DNA from: Paenibacillus sp. OVF10
GTDB lineage: Bacteria; Bacillota; Bacilli; Paenibacillales; Paenibacillaceae
NCBI GenBank assembly: GCA_022836915.1
Contig: CP094668.1
Span: forward strand, 2,542,001 to 2,606,000
DNA: 64,000 nt
Direction: 5' to 3'
Under the pieces are notes generated by a model, which was not told where the DNA came from, searched no databases, and worked only from the letters and a program-made list of their open reading frames with translations. The position numbers were made by a program, and so were the translations under genes. Every line of letters starts with the position of its first letter. Within the stretch, counting starts at the first letter, position 1. Shown here piece by piece: positions 28,803 through 39,108 of the stretch.

Positions 28803-29118
28803 CTTCAGGGTACTCCTTTGGCTGTCGAATTACAGTAATCATACGTGAACAAAAGAAGAAGCGCTATGCGATTTCCGTCATAGACGATTGATAGCGATTA
28901 TAGGTGTCTTCATGAACTTTTATCATTGTATCAAAAAACTAAAAAAAGGGAATCGAAACGCAAAAATAGGCCGTAAAATCAAGGTTTTCTCCTTGCTATA
29001 GTTTACACCTTATGTTATATTTAAATCAGCGTCAGACACCATCTAGTGGGTATTATTCATCATAGCATTTGAATCAAGATTGACGTCATGGACCATACTA
29101 TACCGTGAGGTGATATGA
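28803..29118. other. 316-base intergenic region between divergent mnmL and small gene
   Basis: AT-rich with no open frame of note. It must hold the promoters of mnmL (minus) and of the small gene at 29119. A TTGACG at 29079 followed by TATACC is a possible but badly spaced promoter. No clear repeat or RNA element was found. Confidence 0.4.
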
Positions 29119-29319
29119 ATGAATTCCCAAGTTAAAAACAATGAATTGAATCATGTGTCTGTTGAATTGACAGCAGAAGAAGCACTGGCTTTAACAGGTG
29201 TTCGTTTTAATGGAAATCCGAAAGTGAAAGCGGCTGCAAGACAAAAAGTTCGAGATGCTTTCGAAAAGACATTTGATTTTTCACACCAAGATAAGGTAGA
29301 CTATGAACTACTAAAGTAG
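29119..29319 (+). CDS. Small conserved-looking protein, 66 residues
   Basis: ATG at 29119 after GTGAGGTGAT. The protein is acidic at the N-terminus with LTAEEALALTGVRFNGN, then a basic segment KVKAAARQKVRDAF and FSHQDKVDYELLK. The codon pattern and ribosome site favour a real gene. No domain is recognised, and a terminator follows directly, so it is monocistronic. It could be a small regulator or a cofactor-binding protein; I do not assign a function. Confidence 0.65.
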   Translation: MNSQVKNNELNHVSVELTAEEALALTGVRFNGNPKVKAAARQKVRDAFEKTFDFSHQDKVDYELLK

Positions 29320-29347
29320 TTGGACCCCAATTCCAAATAAATCGAAG

Positions 29348-29398
29348 AGGGAATCTTTGAGATTTGCCCAAAGTGGCAGATCCGAAGATTCCCTTTTC
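29348..29398 (+). terminator. Terminator after 66-residue gene
   Basis: AGGGAATCTT pairs with AAGATTCCCT, followed by TTTT. Confidence 0.8.
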
Positions 29399-29471
29399 AT
29401 TGCTCTTTACAATTTGCCAGTTCTTCGGCAAAATAAGTCTGAGACAAGTATGGGACAAACGGAGGAATAAA

Positions 29472-30226
29472 ATGCGTTTACGTGGCAGAAAAGGGATAAG
29501 AGAAAATCTGGAGCAACAAGTTGATCTTGTTGTACTGGACCCCAAGCAACATAAAGGAAAATGGTCTGAACTGTTTGGCAATGATCACCCGATCTTCGTG
29601 GAATTTGGTATGGGTAAAGGTCAATTTATCAGCCAAATGAGTTATAAATATCCGGAATTTAATTTCATCGGTATTGATATGTATGATGAACTGGTGCGTC
29701 GTGCCAGTGAGAAAGCTCGTAATGCGTGGAGTCAGGCTGATGTGGAGACACCCCTAACCTGAAGCTTGCGCTGGCAAATATCGAACAGATCGAAGAAGTT
29801 TTTGAACCGGAAGAACTGGAGCGCATTTATTTGAACTTCAGTGACCCTTGGCCAAAAGCAAAGCATGCACGTCGTCGGTTGACGCACCCGCGCTTCCTGA
29901 AGAAATACACGGAATTGCTTAATCCCAAAGGTCAGATTCATTTCAAAACCGATTCGGAGACGCTGTTTGATTTCTCGCTCAACGCAATTGCCGACTTCGG
30001 CCTTCAAATGACTAATATTTCTTTGAATCTGCATCGTGATGGTTTGAATGAAGAACATGTGATGACGGAGTACGAGCAGAAATTCATGGGCAAAGGTATG
30101 AACATTCACCGGGTTGAAGTGATCGTTGGTGAAGAGGCCCTGCGTGAGTATCAGCAGACACGACTGGACAAGTATAAGGTCCGCGAGGCAACAGATGAGT
30201 CTGGTGAAGATCAGGAACAGGAATAA
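29472..30226 (+). CDS. trmB: tRNA (guanine-N7-)-methyltransferase (one frame break)
   Basis: ATG at 29472 with GGAGG upstream. The N-terminal frame has MRLRGRKGIRENLEQQ and the SAM motif VEFGMGKGQFI; the second frame has IYLNFSDPWPKAKHARRRLTHPRFL, the TrmB signature. The break is in CCCC at 29751-29754; adding one C gives ETPPNLKLALANIEQI and about 251 residues. It methylates G46 of tRNA to m7G. The C-terminus ends in an acidic tail that varies between species. A terminator follows. Confidence 0.92.
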
Positions 30227-30255
30227 AATCGAAATCTAACTTAAACTCATTAAAG

Positions 30256-30306
30256 AAGAGCGACACATGAGGTGAATGATTCATTCTCATAGGTCGCTCT
30301 TTTTTT
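30256..30306. terminator. Terminator between trmB and the AraC regulator
   Basis: AAGAGCGAC pairs with GTCGCTCTT, followed by a T7 run. It could serve trmB; the converging regulator gene ends just downstream. Confidence 0.8.
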
Positions 30307-30356
30307 GCATTAACAATCGATGTGCAATACTCCATAAACTCAAGTCTGGGATGATT

Positions 30357-32608
30357 TCAAAAGTTCTCTGAATGAAACTCTTTGCGGCGATAATCGTTAG
30401 GTGTAACACCGTTGAACTTTTTGAACATGCGATAGAAGTATGAACTGTTGGTGAATCCGGTTCTCTCGGCAATATCGGCAACGGAGTTTTCTGTCTCCAC
30501 CAGCAGATGCTGGGCCTTGGCTATGCGGGTTTCGTTAATCACGTCCGTGAGCCCTTTCAGGGTGAGCTGTTTGTAGAGCCTGCTTACATAAATGGGCGAC
30601 ATGCCCAACTCATCTGCGATAGAAGTTAGACATAGATTGGGGTCCGCATAGTCCCGCTCAATAATGCCATTGATTTTACGAATCAACTCTTCGTGCTTAA
30701 GTGTACGTTTCTCCTCAACTTTGGAACCAAGCTCATCAAACATTCGATAGAAGTGTTCATGTACTTCACTGATGTCTTCGGCGTCTTTGACAGGCAGCAT
30801 TAGACCATCCGAGACTGAATCAAGCGTGAGTTGATTATTCTTCTTGAGGGTATTTCGAACATGGTTCAGTGTCATCGTCAGATGGGATAAGGCTAGCTGG
30901 AAGACGGTAAACGGATATGCAGCTGTTTCGCCGACGATATCTGCATAGACTTGTTTTGCTTCTCGTGTCTTACCTGTCATTAAGTGATCGACAAGTTGTC
31001 TTTCCTTACCTGCTGGAAATGCGTACTCCTTGGCGTGATAAGCCATGATGTCAGCGGTATAGATCAGACAACTTGGTCCCATGAACAAGCGATGCAGTGA
31101 GGCTTCGGCTGATCTGGTATAGGATGCAATACTGTCTTCCAATGAATCTTCTTCCGTGCCGATCGTACAGGAGATGGAGCATTTCAAATGGGTCATTACA
31201 GCTGCCTGCATCATACGTAGCAGCTCTTCGATCCGGTTATGACCAGGTTGCCCAAGTTCATGGCTTTCCGCTTTTTCATTGAAGATGAGTGTGATCAGAT
31301 CACCGCCCATGTCCACAGCTTCTGCGTTGTAGTGGAGATCGGCTGTCTCAGTGCATATGTTCATCATGGCGTATTTTACAAGCTGGGTCTCATCACGGTA
31401 CGTTTCGCAGAATTCGGTAAAATGGTCAATACGCAGCAATACCAGCCTGGATGTACGCTGAACGTCAATAGAGGAACCATAGAACTTCATTCGTTCTTCC
31501 AGCATACCTCCAGTTACTGTTTCACGGCCCTGCAGCGCCCCCGCAGAAAATCCTGCCGTAACAAATGAAGACTGCCACGTCGCTCTGCTTCCATCACACG
31601 TAAACGAACAAGCACCTTATCAATAGGGTGATATAGTTTTCGGGACACAAGGTAAGAGAGCAGTAACCCTGCCAGGAGAAGTCCAACACAAAACAGAACG
31701 GTATGTGTGCGCATACTCCGTATATCTGAGGTAATCAGATCATAAGGTGTTATTCTCACATAACGCCAACCCAAGTCATCGGGAGCGGTATAGGTGATGA
31801 GAGATTTTTCTCCGTCGACCTTCTCGGTAAAGTAAGCTGACTGCTCCGTATCCTGCATAATTGGCTTCATAAAAGCTTCATTGGAGAGATTTTTCATCAA
31901 TGCACGGTCGCCAAAGTCAGATAAAAGGTCTCCATTCTCATTCACGATAAAGGTTTTGCCTGGTTGATCCACAGCATTCATATTCGGACTGAGCCAATCA
32001 TCCTTGATATTAACGATGACAGCATAGTTTAGCTTCGCGTTATCATTAATCGTGTCATAACAGAGATAGGTGTAGCTGTTAACCTCTGTTGCTTCGGTAG
32101 ACCCGACCTGATATGTACGCGGGATGGGCACAAAAGGTTTATAGTCATGGAAGCGTTGGAGGATGCTTGTAATCCCCTGATCATCGATCTCCGAGATGGA
32201 CTGCTGCCCATTGCGCACGTTGGAACTGATGAAGAATTCATTACTTTTGGAGTTATATACATAGATGGATTCGATAAAGGGAAGGGTCATACGGTAGTTG
32301 TCTAGCTGCTCCATCGCCGATGTGATCTCATAGATATTTGGTTTGGAATAAAGCAGTAATGAAGAGATGGTGTAGTCCTGATAGATCTGATATGACAATG
32401 ATTTCGCAGTCTCGGTCATTTTCGCCACTTCACGGCTGGTTTGTGTAAGACTGTTCATATCTGTACGATACACCTGGCGAAGAGCAATCCGATTATAGTT
32501 GACGTACAAAATAGTAGAAGCCACAAGTAAGGTAGCGACGGTACTGATAATAATGCCGATCAGAATCCGTGTGAAGACCTTCTGACTGTCCTCTGAACGT
32601 TTACGCAT
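30357..32608 (-). CDS. Membrane-bound AraC-family regulator with extracellular sensor domain (one frame break)
   Basis: ATG at 32608. The N-terminal frame encodes a membrane helix (about residues 13-33), a large extracytoplasmic Cache-like domain with Phe/Tyr-rich strands, a second helix (about 285-305) and a HAMP-like linker; the second frame encodes a central domain and a C-terminal AraC double helix-turn-helix ending in a SVADIAERTGFTNSSYFYRMFKKF motif. The frames join at the C run 31538-31542, where one more base gives RQDFLRGALQGRETVTGG; total about 750 residues, the common Paenibacillus size. The protein probably senses a carbohydrate and activates the divergent ABC transporter. It is encoded opposite to that transporter with a shared regulatory region. 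Confidence 0.88.
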
Positions 32609-32722
32609 TCTTCTTCCCCTCGAACCTCCTGTTTTGGGTGAGCAGCATAGAATTTCATATACATAAGTGAGGCTTCATATATGGATGAGCAGAAGAGCAA
32701 GAGTAACTTGAATTATATATTA

Positions 32723-32736
32723 TGTATGCGTTTACA
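32723..32736 (+). promoter_or_regulatory. cre-like site (CcpA)
   Basis: TGTATGCGTTTACA matches the cre consensus TGWAANCGNTNWCA at all but one position. It sits between the divergent regulator and ABC transporter genes, so carbon catabolite control is plausible. Confidence 0.6.
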
Positions 32737-32858
32737 TCAATGCTGGACAGGCCATTTTGCCTGTTTTCTCTACATAAAGTTCAACTTTCGCTGGATTGTT
32801 CACTAGGTGTAGCCTATGCACGATATCAACATTTGTGAACGGATGTGTGTGGATGTCT

Positions 32859-32915
32859 GTTCATTTCATGGTTCGTTCATTTTGTTCATAGTTCATTTCG
32901 CAGAATCGTTCATTT
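32859..32915 (+). repeat. Phased GTTCATTT direct repeats
   Basis: GTTCATTT occurs at 32859, 32875, 32891 and 32908, i.e. spaced 16, 16 and 17 bases, with a partial copy GTTCATA at 32884. Related GTTCAA/GTTCAC copies lie at 32779 and 32798. The phasing of about one and a half helical turns suggests an array of activator sites, perhaps for the AraC-family regulator. Confidence 0.6.
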
Positions 32916-33015
32916 TCTGATGGGAAGCTTCAGTATTCGTGAGTGAAGAGAGCATCTACAATAAAAAGAGAGCTCCACCACGCAGCACCGCAAGAAATTC
33001 GGGAGGGATCGAGCC

Positions 33016-33921
33016 ATGCTCAAAGAATTGAACAAAAACAAAATCATGTTTCTGATGCTGTTGCCCACGCTGATCTTTTTTCTGATTAACTCGTATTTTC
33101 CGATGGTCGGCATCTATTATGCGTTCACCCGGTATGATTTTGAAGGCGGATTATTTGGTAGTCCATTTGTCGGTCTGGAGAACTTTAAGTTCCTATGGCA
33201 ATCCGGAATGCTGTTGAAGCTCACAACCAATACCGTGGGTTACAATCTCGCCTTCATTATATTAGGAAACGGTCTGGCGATCTTCTGTGCGATCATGCTT
33301 AGCGAAATCCGGGGCAGGTTATTCAAAAAAATCACGCAATCCGTCATGTTCTTGCCGTATTTCATCTCATTTGTACTATTAAGTGTAATCGCTTACAACA
33401 TGTTTAACTACGAGTCGGGTTTTGTGAACACGGTGCTCAAACGTTTTGAGGCAGGCCCGGTCGACATTTATAACACACCCTGGATCTGGGTGTTCCTGAT
33501 CATCATCTTTTATCTGTGGAAAAATCTTGGATACAGCATGGTCATTTATCTGGCCGCCATAACGGGTATCAGTGACGAGTATTATGAAGCCGCCCGAATC
33601 GATGGGGCCAATATATTTCAGCGGATCTGGTACATTACGGTACCGATGCTGAAGCCAACCTTTGTCATATTGTTGTTGTTCTCGCTCGGCAGCATTATGA
33701 AGGGGCAGTTTGATCTGTTCTATCAACTGATAGGTAACAACGGGGTGCTGTACAACGCTACAGATATTATTGATACGTATGTGTATCGTTCACTGAAAGT
33801 AACGTTTGATATCGGGATGGCAACGGCAGCTGGTTTGTATCAGTCGTTATTCGGATTCATTTTGATCATGACTGTCAACTATATTATTCGCAAAGTAAAT
33901 GAGGACTACGCCTTGTTCTAG
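33016..33921 (+). CDS. CUT1-family sugar ABC permease (LplB/YtcP type)
   Basis: ATG at 33016 after GGGAGG. The 301-residue protein has about six membrane helices, starting MFLMLLPTLIFFLINSYFP, and the EAA loop EYYEAARIDGANIFQRIWYITVPMLKP that docks the ATPase. It is the first of the two permeases. No ATPase gene is nearby, as in MsmX-energised importers of Firmicutes. Probably imports an oligosaccharide of plant or polysaccharide origin; substrate not shown. Confidence 0.92.
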   Translation: MLKELNKNKIMFLMLLPTLIFFLINSYFPMVGIYYAFTRYDFEGGLFGSPFVGLENFKFLWQSGMLLKLTTNTVGYNLAFIILGNGLAIFCAIMLSEIRGRLFKKITQSVMFLPYFISFVLLSVIAYNMFNYESGFVNTVLKRFEAGPVDIYNTPWIWVFLIIIFYLWKNLGYSMVIYLAAITGISDEYYEAARIDGANIFQRIWYITVPMLKPTFVILLLFSLGSIMKGQFDLFYQLIGNNGVLYNATDIIDTYVYRSLKVTFDIGMATAAGLYQSLFGFILIMTVNYIIRKVNEDYALF

Positions 33922-33951
33922 AACGCCCGCAGGGCAGGAGGGAGAACGATC

Positions 33952-34881
33952 ATGAACACGCCAATGAATACTCACACGCGTACGAATACTCGTCTCAGAG
34001 ATTCGGAATTCACTTTTATGTTTCAACTGATTTCCTACAGCTTCATCATCATTTTATCAATCATGTGCTTGCTACCGTTTCTGCTGATTCTATCCGGTTC
34101 ATTCAGCAGCAACGAGTCCATTGTGAGGGATGGTTATCACCTCTTTCCAACGGACTTTTCCCTGGAAGGTTACAAAATGGTGTTCAAATTCCCGACTCAG
34201 GTACTCAAGGCTTATGGAGTAACGGTCTTTACAACGGTGGTGGGGACTACGTTAGGGCTATTCCTCATCACGATGGCCGGATTTGTGCTCCAGCGTAAGG
34301 ACTTTAAATATCGGAACACGTTCTCGTTTTTTATCTACTTCACAACCCTGTTTGGTGGGGGACTTGTGCCTTGGTACATTATGCTGGCGAACTACTTCAA
34401 TCTCACAGATACGTACACCGTACTTATTTTCCCGGGGTTGATGACGCCATTCCTCATTATCCTGATGAAAAACTTCATTCGCTCGGCAGTGCCGGATGAA
34501 TTGATTGAGTCCGCCAAAATTGATGGAGCGAATGACTTCCGCATCTATTTCAGCATTGTGTTGAAACTGGCGATGCCTGGTATCGCCACCGTAGGTCTGT
34601 TCCTGGCACTCGGTTACTGGAATGACTGGTTTACCTCATCCCTCTTCATTAACAACCCGGATATGTACCAACTGCAATTTTATCTCTACAACACGATGAA
34701 CACGATTACATTCATTGACCAGATGGCGATTGGCACAGGGATCACGCTCAGTCAGGATGTGCCTACCGAATCAACCAAGATGGCAATGGCGATCGTTGTA
34801 ACGGGACCGATTTTGTTCCTGTATCCGTTTGTACAACGTTATTTTGTCAAAGGACTCACCATTGGTGCAGTGAAAGGTTAG
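33952..34881 (+). CDS. CUT1-family sugar ABC permease (LplC type)
   Basis: ATG at 33952 after GGGAGGGAGAACG. The 309-residue protein has a short hydrophilic N-terminus, six likely helices (from FQLISYSFIIILSIMCLLPFLLI) and the EAA loop ELIESAKIDGANDFRIYFSIVLKLAMP. The C-terminus has the common VQRYFVKGLTIGAVKG ending. It forms the heterodimeric pore with the upstream permease, 30 bases away. Confidence 0.92.
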   Translation: MNTPMNTHTRTNTRLRDSEFTFMFQLISYSFIIILSIMCLLPFLLILSGSFSSNESIVRDGYHLFPTDFSLEGYKMVFKFPTQVLKAYGVTVFTTVVGTTLGLFLITMAGFVLQRKDFKYRNTFSFFIYFTTLFGGGLVPWYIMLANYFNLTDTYTVLIFPGLMTPFLIILMKNFIRSAVPDELIESAKIDGANDFRIYFSIVLKLAMPGIATVGLFLALGYWNDWFTSSLFINNPDMYQLQFYLYNTMNTITFIDQMAIGTGITLSQDVPTESTKMAMAIVVTGPILFLYPFVQRYFVKGLTIGAVKG

Positions 34882-34987
34882 AACGTGAACACGTTGTGGG
34901 TGTCAGGCCATTGACATCATTTCCGGTCTGAAACATGGCGAGTCTGCGCTAACATATAAAGGTTCATCACAAAAAGGGAGGATGCGT

Positions 34988-36534
34988 ATGCGTAACAAAA
35001 CAATTCGGCACCTGTCTCTGGTACTTGCCCTGATGTTGTTCGCCGGGGTGCTTGCCGCATGTAATAACGGTTCGGGGGATCGACGCAAGGAAGCGGGCAG
35101 GGAGGAACATCCGGGAACAAAGGCGAGAAAGTCACGCTTCAATTTTACATGCTTGGGGATGCTCCAAAAGATCTGCCTGTTATTGAATCCGAGATCAATA
35201 AGTTGGCTGAGGCAGATCTGAACGTCAATGTGAAATTCAACTACACCTCATGGACCGACTGGGATCAAAAATATAAACTGCTGCTGTCTTCCGGACAGCC
35301 GATCGATCTGATCTTCACAGCGGATTGGACATTCTACCAGTCCTATGCCAAGAAGGGCGCGTTCCTGCCACTGGATGAAATGCTGCCTACAGCAGCGCCA
35401 GCCCTGAAAGCTCATGTACCTGATGACATGTGGAATGCGGTCAAAATCAATGACAAAATCTATACTGTTCCATCAACTTGGATTGAGTATGTAACCGAGG
35501 GAATTGCGTACCGCGAGGACTTGCGCGAGAAGTACAATCTTCCAAAACCGGAATCCTTGGAGACGCTCGAAGCGTATCTGGAGGGCATCAAAGCCAACGA
35601 ACCCAATATGATTCCGATTGCGGATAGCAATGCCAACCATACCCATGGTATTCGTCAATTGACATCCAAGCTGGTTAATACAGCAGGTCAACTTCCATAT
35701 GGACTGGATATTATGTATGACACACCATCAAGCGTGACGTCCTACTGGGGATCCGCGCAACACCTGGAAGACCTGAAAACATACAAACGTTGGATGGACA
35801 AAGGATTTTTCCCGAAAAACGTACTGAATGTAAAAGATACATCCAACTCGTTGTTGCAAAATGGAAAAGCAGCTGTTGTTCTGTCCGGGGAAAACCCTAA
35901 CAAATTTAATGCAGATGTAATCAAGGTGCAGTCTACGCATCCAGATTGGAAACTGGCTTATTTCCCTTACCCAAATGCAAAAGGGTTTGCACAACCGGTT
36001 CACCCGATCCACAACGGATTTGCGATTCCGCGTAGCAGTAAAAACCCGGAAAAAGCCTTGGCATTTTATGAGAAACTGGTTACAGACAAACGATATAACT
36101 GGTTGACTGAATACGGCGTTGAAGGCAAAAACTTCGAGGTAGATAATGGATACTACAAAATGGTGGGAGATGCACAAACAAATGGCTTCCCACGTGAGGG
36201 CATGAATGGCTGGGCTTGGCGTAATCCGGAATTCATGCTCTATGATAAAACCTTTGATGATGTCCTGACCATGTTTGAAGATCTCGACAAAATCAAAAAG
36301 CCGGATATCTTTACAGGATTTGCTGAAGATTGGACTCCGTACCAAGCCGAGAAGGCTGCATTGGAGCAAGTGGAAAAGCAATATTTGTATCCGCTTAATG
36401 TAGGTTTGGTGGCAGACGTAGAAGCTGGATTGAACACATTTATGGAGAAGGCTAAACAAGCAGGATTGGAAAAAATTCAGGCAGAATACACCAAGCAGTG
36501 GCAGGAGTACTTGAAGTCAACAGGCATTCAATAG
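34988..36534 (+). CDS. Extracellular solute-binding lipoprotein, LplA/CUT1 type (one frame break)
   Basis: The best start is the ATG at 34988 (a second ATG at 34982 touches the GGGAGG site). Signal peptide RHLSLVLALMLFAGVLAAC with lipobox LAAC. A frame break in the GGGGG run at 35074-35078 is repaired by one G, giving a Gly/Ser/Gln/Thr-rich linker (NNGSGGSTQGSGQGG), then KVTLQFYMLGDAPKD and the type I periplasmic-binding fold (VKFNYTSWTDWDQKYKLLLSS, GKAAVVLSGEN). About 515 residues. It delivers the sugar to the two upstream permeases. A strong bidirectional terminator follows. Confidence 0.92.
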
Positions 36535-36555
36535 TTTGTACTTTCCTTCATAAAG

Positions 36556-36587
36556 AAAAGGTGCCTTCAAATCCGAAGGCACCTTTT
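36556..36587. terminator. Bidirectional terminator between the solute-binding protein and ugtP genes
   Basis: AAAAGGTGCCTTC pairs with GAAGGCACCTTTT around AAATCC; T runs on both strands. Confidence 0.88.
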
Positions 36588-36673
36588 CAATGTGGTTGCA
36601 GGCTTGTTTGAAGCCGTTGGTTAGAGGCATGATTGACGAAGAATGCGGGAAGCAGCACCTTATTTGGATAAAT

Positions 36674-37824
36674 TCATAAACGGGCCTCTTCTGCGGATGA
36701 AGGACGAACGTCCTCCAGCAGATCGATAATGCTTTGAGCGCTCTGCATCGGATGAACCTTGGCGATTTCCGCCAGATGACGTTTGCGTTTACGTACAACA
36801 TCCGGGTAGTGATGCAACAGCTTGTTCATCCATTTGACCACTACGTCGAGCGAAGTTATGGGTTCTCCCAACCCTCTTGCCGTAAAATAATGGACGTTTT
36901 CTTCTTCCTGACCAGGTATAGGGTTGTGGAACAACATTGGAATTCCTTTGGCCAAACCTTCGCTGCATGTCATTCCCCCAGGTTTGGTGATCAGCAGGTC
37001 GGATACTTCCATCAATTTGTCTACTTCGTTGGTGTACCCCATAATATGAATGTTTTCTTTGCGATACATGGGGTTCTGTTCCATGCTGATCCGTGCTTTA
37101 TCATTGCGACCCAGACAAAAAATGATCTGAATATCTTCATGCCAGCGTGTCAGCAGCGGATGGACCAGCTTGTCGCTGAGCATTCCCCAGCCGCCACCCA
37201 TCACCAGTACAGTAGGCATGTTCTTGAGGTTAAATCTGCTTCGGATCTCTTCTCGCCCGGGATGCTCCCAGAAATTTGGATGTACCGGAATGCCCGTGAC
37301 TCGAATGTTGTCTGTAGGTACGCCGCGTAGCATTAGTTTGGACTTAACCTCATCTGAAGAAACCAGATAAAGGTCTACTTCACGGTTAATCCACGTCCCA
37401 TGTGCATCATAGTCGGTGATGACTGTGCATAGGGGAACCTGTACACCCAGACGTTTCAGTCTGGATATGACAGCACTTGGAATCGGATGTGTACAGACGA
37501 TCGCATCGGGACGTAACTGGCGCACAACGCTGCGTGTATGTGTATAGAACAGTTTATGCAGCGCCAGTGTTGTCAGCCTGTTCAATGATTTTTTATATTG
37601 GTGTCTGTATACGTATCCGACAAGTTTGGGTTGGTTGGTAACCGTTTTTTTGTATGCTGTTATAATCAGAGGTGCAACCTTGGGATTTAAGAAACTTCCC
37701 AGTTCAAGCACTTTTGTCTGCACGTCTGGCGAGAGCTTTCGCAAATTGCTGGACAGTGCATAAGCGGCTTGAGTATGACCCGTACCAAAGCCTTCAGATA
37801 ATAGTAATACTCTTTTTTCTCCAC
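36674..37824 (-). CDS. ugtP: Processive diacylglycerol glucosyltransferase / MGDG-synthase-family glycosyltransferase (one frame break)
   Basis: A GTG at 37822-37824 begins VEKKRVLLLSEGFGTGHTQAAYAL once one base is restored to the A/T run at 37813-37818; this is the donor-domain opening of MGDG synthases. The rest includes VCTHPIPSAVIS, VITDYDAHGTWI, GIPVHPNFW and the GGGWGM/LITKPGGMTCSEGLAKG motifs of the GT28 UDP-sugar site. Length about 383 residues, close to UgtP. It builds mono-, di- and triglucosyl-diacylglycerol for the membrane and as an anchor for lipoteichoic acid. The transcript runs opposite to the transporter. Confidence 0.88.
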
Positions 37825-37874
37825 GCTTGCTTCACCTGTTCCTGCTAGGTTTTTCTGAGTCTAACATATCGGCT

Positions 37875-38402
37875 TTAAGACCAGAATGCAACTGTTGCAA
37901 GTGCGACTAAAGTACCTATTGTGGCACCCGCCAGAACATCGGAAGGATAGTGTAATCCCAGATAAATTCGAGAGAATCCGACAATAAGGGCCACAGGCAA
38001 CAATATTAGCAATAAGATCGGATCAGTGGTCATAAAGGGAACCGTGACCGAAAAAATGGCAGTTGTGTGCCCTGAAGGAAACGAGTGATCCGTCAGGGGA
38101 TTACGGAACGTAATTGTATCCGGCAATGCCAGATAAGGTCGAATGCGGGGATACAATTTTTTCGCGATGGCTACAGGGATGTGGCTGATCGCAAGAGCGA
38201 TACATGCCTGGAGTCCTGTTGTGCTCCAAGGAGCTGGAGCAAGCAGCCAGATTAACAGTGATATTGCAATAGAAGAAGTTGCTCCACCCAGATGGGTGAA
38301 ATAATACAGCCAAAAATTCATAAAACGATTATGAAGTCGGCCGTTGATCCACATAAAAACATTTCGATCATAATCTTGAAACTTTGAGAATAAACGGCTC
38401 AT
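37875..38402 (-). CDS. PAP2-family membrane phosphatase
   Basis: Intact 175-residue integral membrane protein. The three phosphatase signature parts are present: KKLYPRIRPY (KX6RP), SFPSGHTTA (PSGH) and SRIYLGLHYPSDV (SRX5HX3D). About four to five helices. Members dephosphorylate lipid phosphates or undecaprenyl pyrophosphate on the outer face of the membrane. It lies 51 bases upstream of ugtP on the same strand, so both may serve glycolipid or envelope synthesis. Confidence 0.9.
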   Translation of the reverse strand: MSRLFSKFQDYDRNVFMWINGRLHNRFMNFWLYYFTHLGGATSSIAISLLIWLLAPAPWSTTGLQACIALAISHIPVAIAKKLYPRIRPYLALPDTITFRNPLTDHSFPSGHTTAIFSVTVPFMTTDPILLLILLPVALIVGFSRIYLGLHYPSDVLAGATIGTLVALATVAFWS

Positions 38403-39108
38403 ATTGGCCTCCTGCCAGTCAGGCCGCCCGTAATGGCGGCATTATTTCCGGTGATTTTCTGCATCCGGTTTCGTCCTGATTAGTATATAACCGTTTTTCA
38501 TGAACTTGAGGTTATTTCAGGTATATGTTTATCATATTTTTAAATGTTGTCCTTTTCAAGAAGAACCCATGTAAAGAACGTTAAATTCATGTTAAAGAGT
38601 GGATATATACCCATCTTAACTTTTTGACTTGGGTCAGCCAAAAAAGATACAATGATTCAACATGGCTGAAATGAGGTAAAAAAATGTGAGTTCTGTTTCA
38701 AACTTTTTGAGGTCTGTTTGCGTTATTTGTTATAGAGCCTCTGACGAAGAATAACATGCTGATGAAAAAAGCAGGGACTTTAGAAATAAAAATCAAGTAA
38801 ACGGCTGAAAATAAGATATAACAGGCATGAATGCGAGGTTGTGGTATCACGAAGTGTCTATTCAGCGTTTAAAGATCACATTTCTGCTTCAGAAAGTGGA
38901 ATTGGGGTTTTGACAAATGACTGAAAAGGATACAGAATCGATAAAGCAGCCAACTGATAGCAACCAAGCTTTGAAACATTGCCTGATATATTCACGTAGT
39001 ACACAAAAGAACAGGGTCATATTCTGCAGATCAAAAAAATAAATTGCAGAATCAGGAAGAGAAATGCTTGAGTAAACTGGGTTTTGAAAAAAGGGGTAAC
39101 AGAGAACG
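38403..39108 (+). other. 706-base intergenic region upstream of the GT2 gene
   Basis: It contains a well-formed sigma-A promoter (separate entry) nearly 450 bases before the GT2 start, so the transcript would have a long leader. Near 38675-38690 a GAGGT site precedes ATGTGA; a GTG just after the ATG opens a 22-codon frame ending at GAAGAATAA. The rest is AT-rich with no clear repeat or known RNA motif. Confidence 0.5.
38624..38653 (+). promoter_or_regulatory. Sigma-A promoter, leader transcript
   Basis: TTGACT at 38624-38629 and TACAAT at 38648-38653 with an 18-base spacer, on the strand of the GT2 gene. Confidence 0.55.

Noticed and set aside
35728..36459. 243-codon minus-strand frame over the sugar-binding lipoprotein
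   Set aside because: No ribosome site; the plus-strand gene is intact across it.
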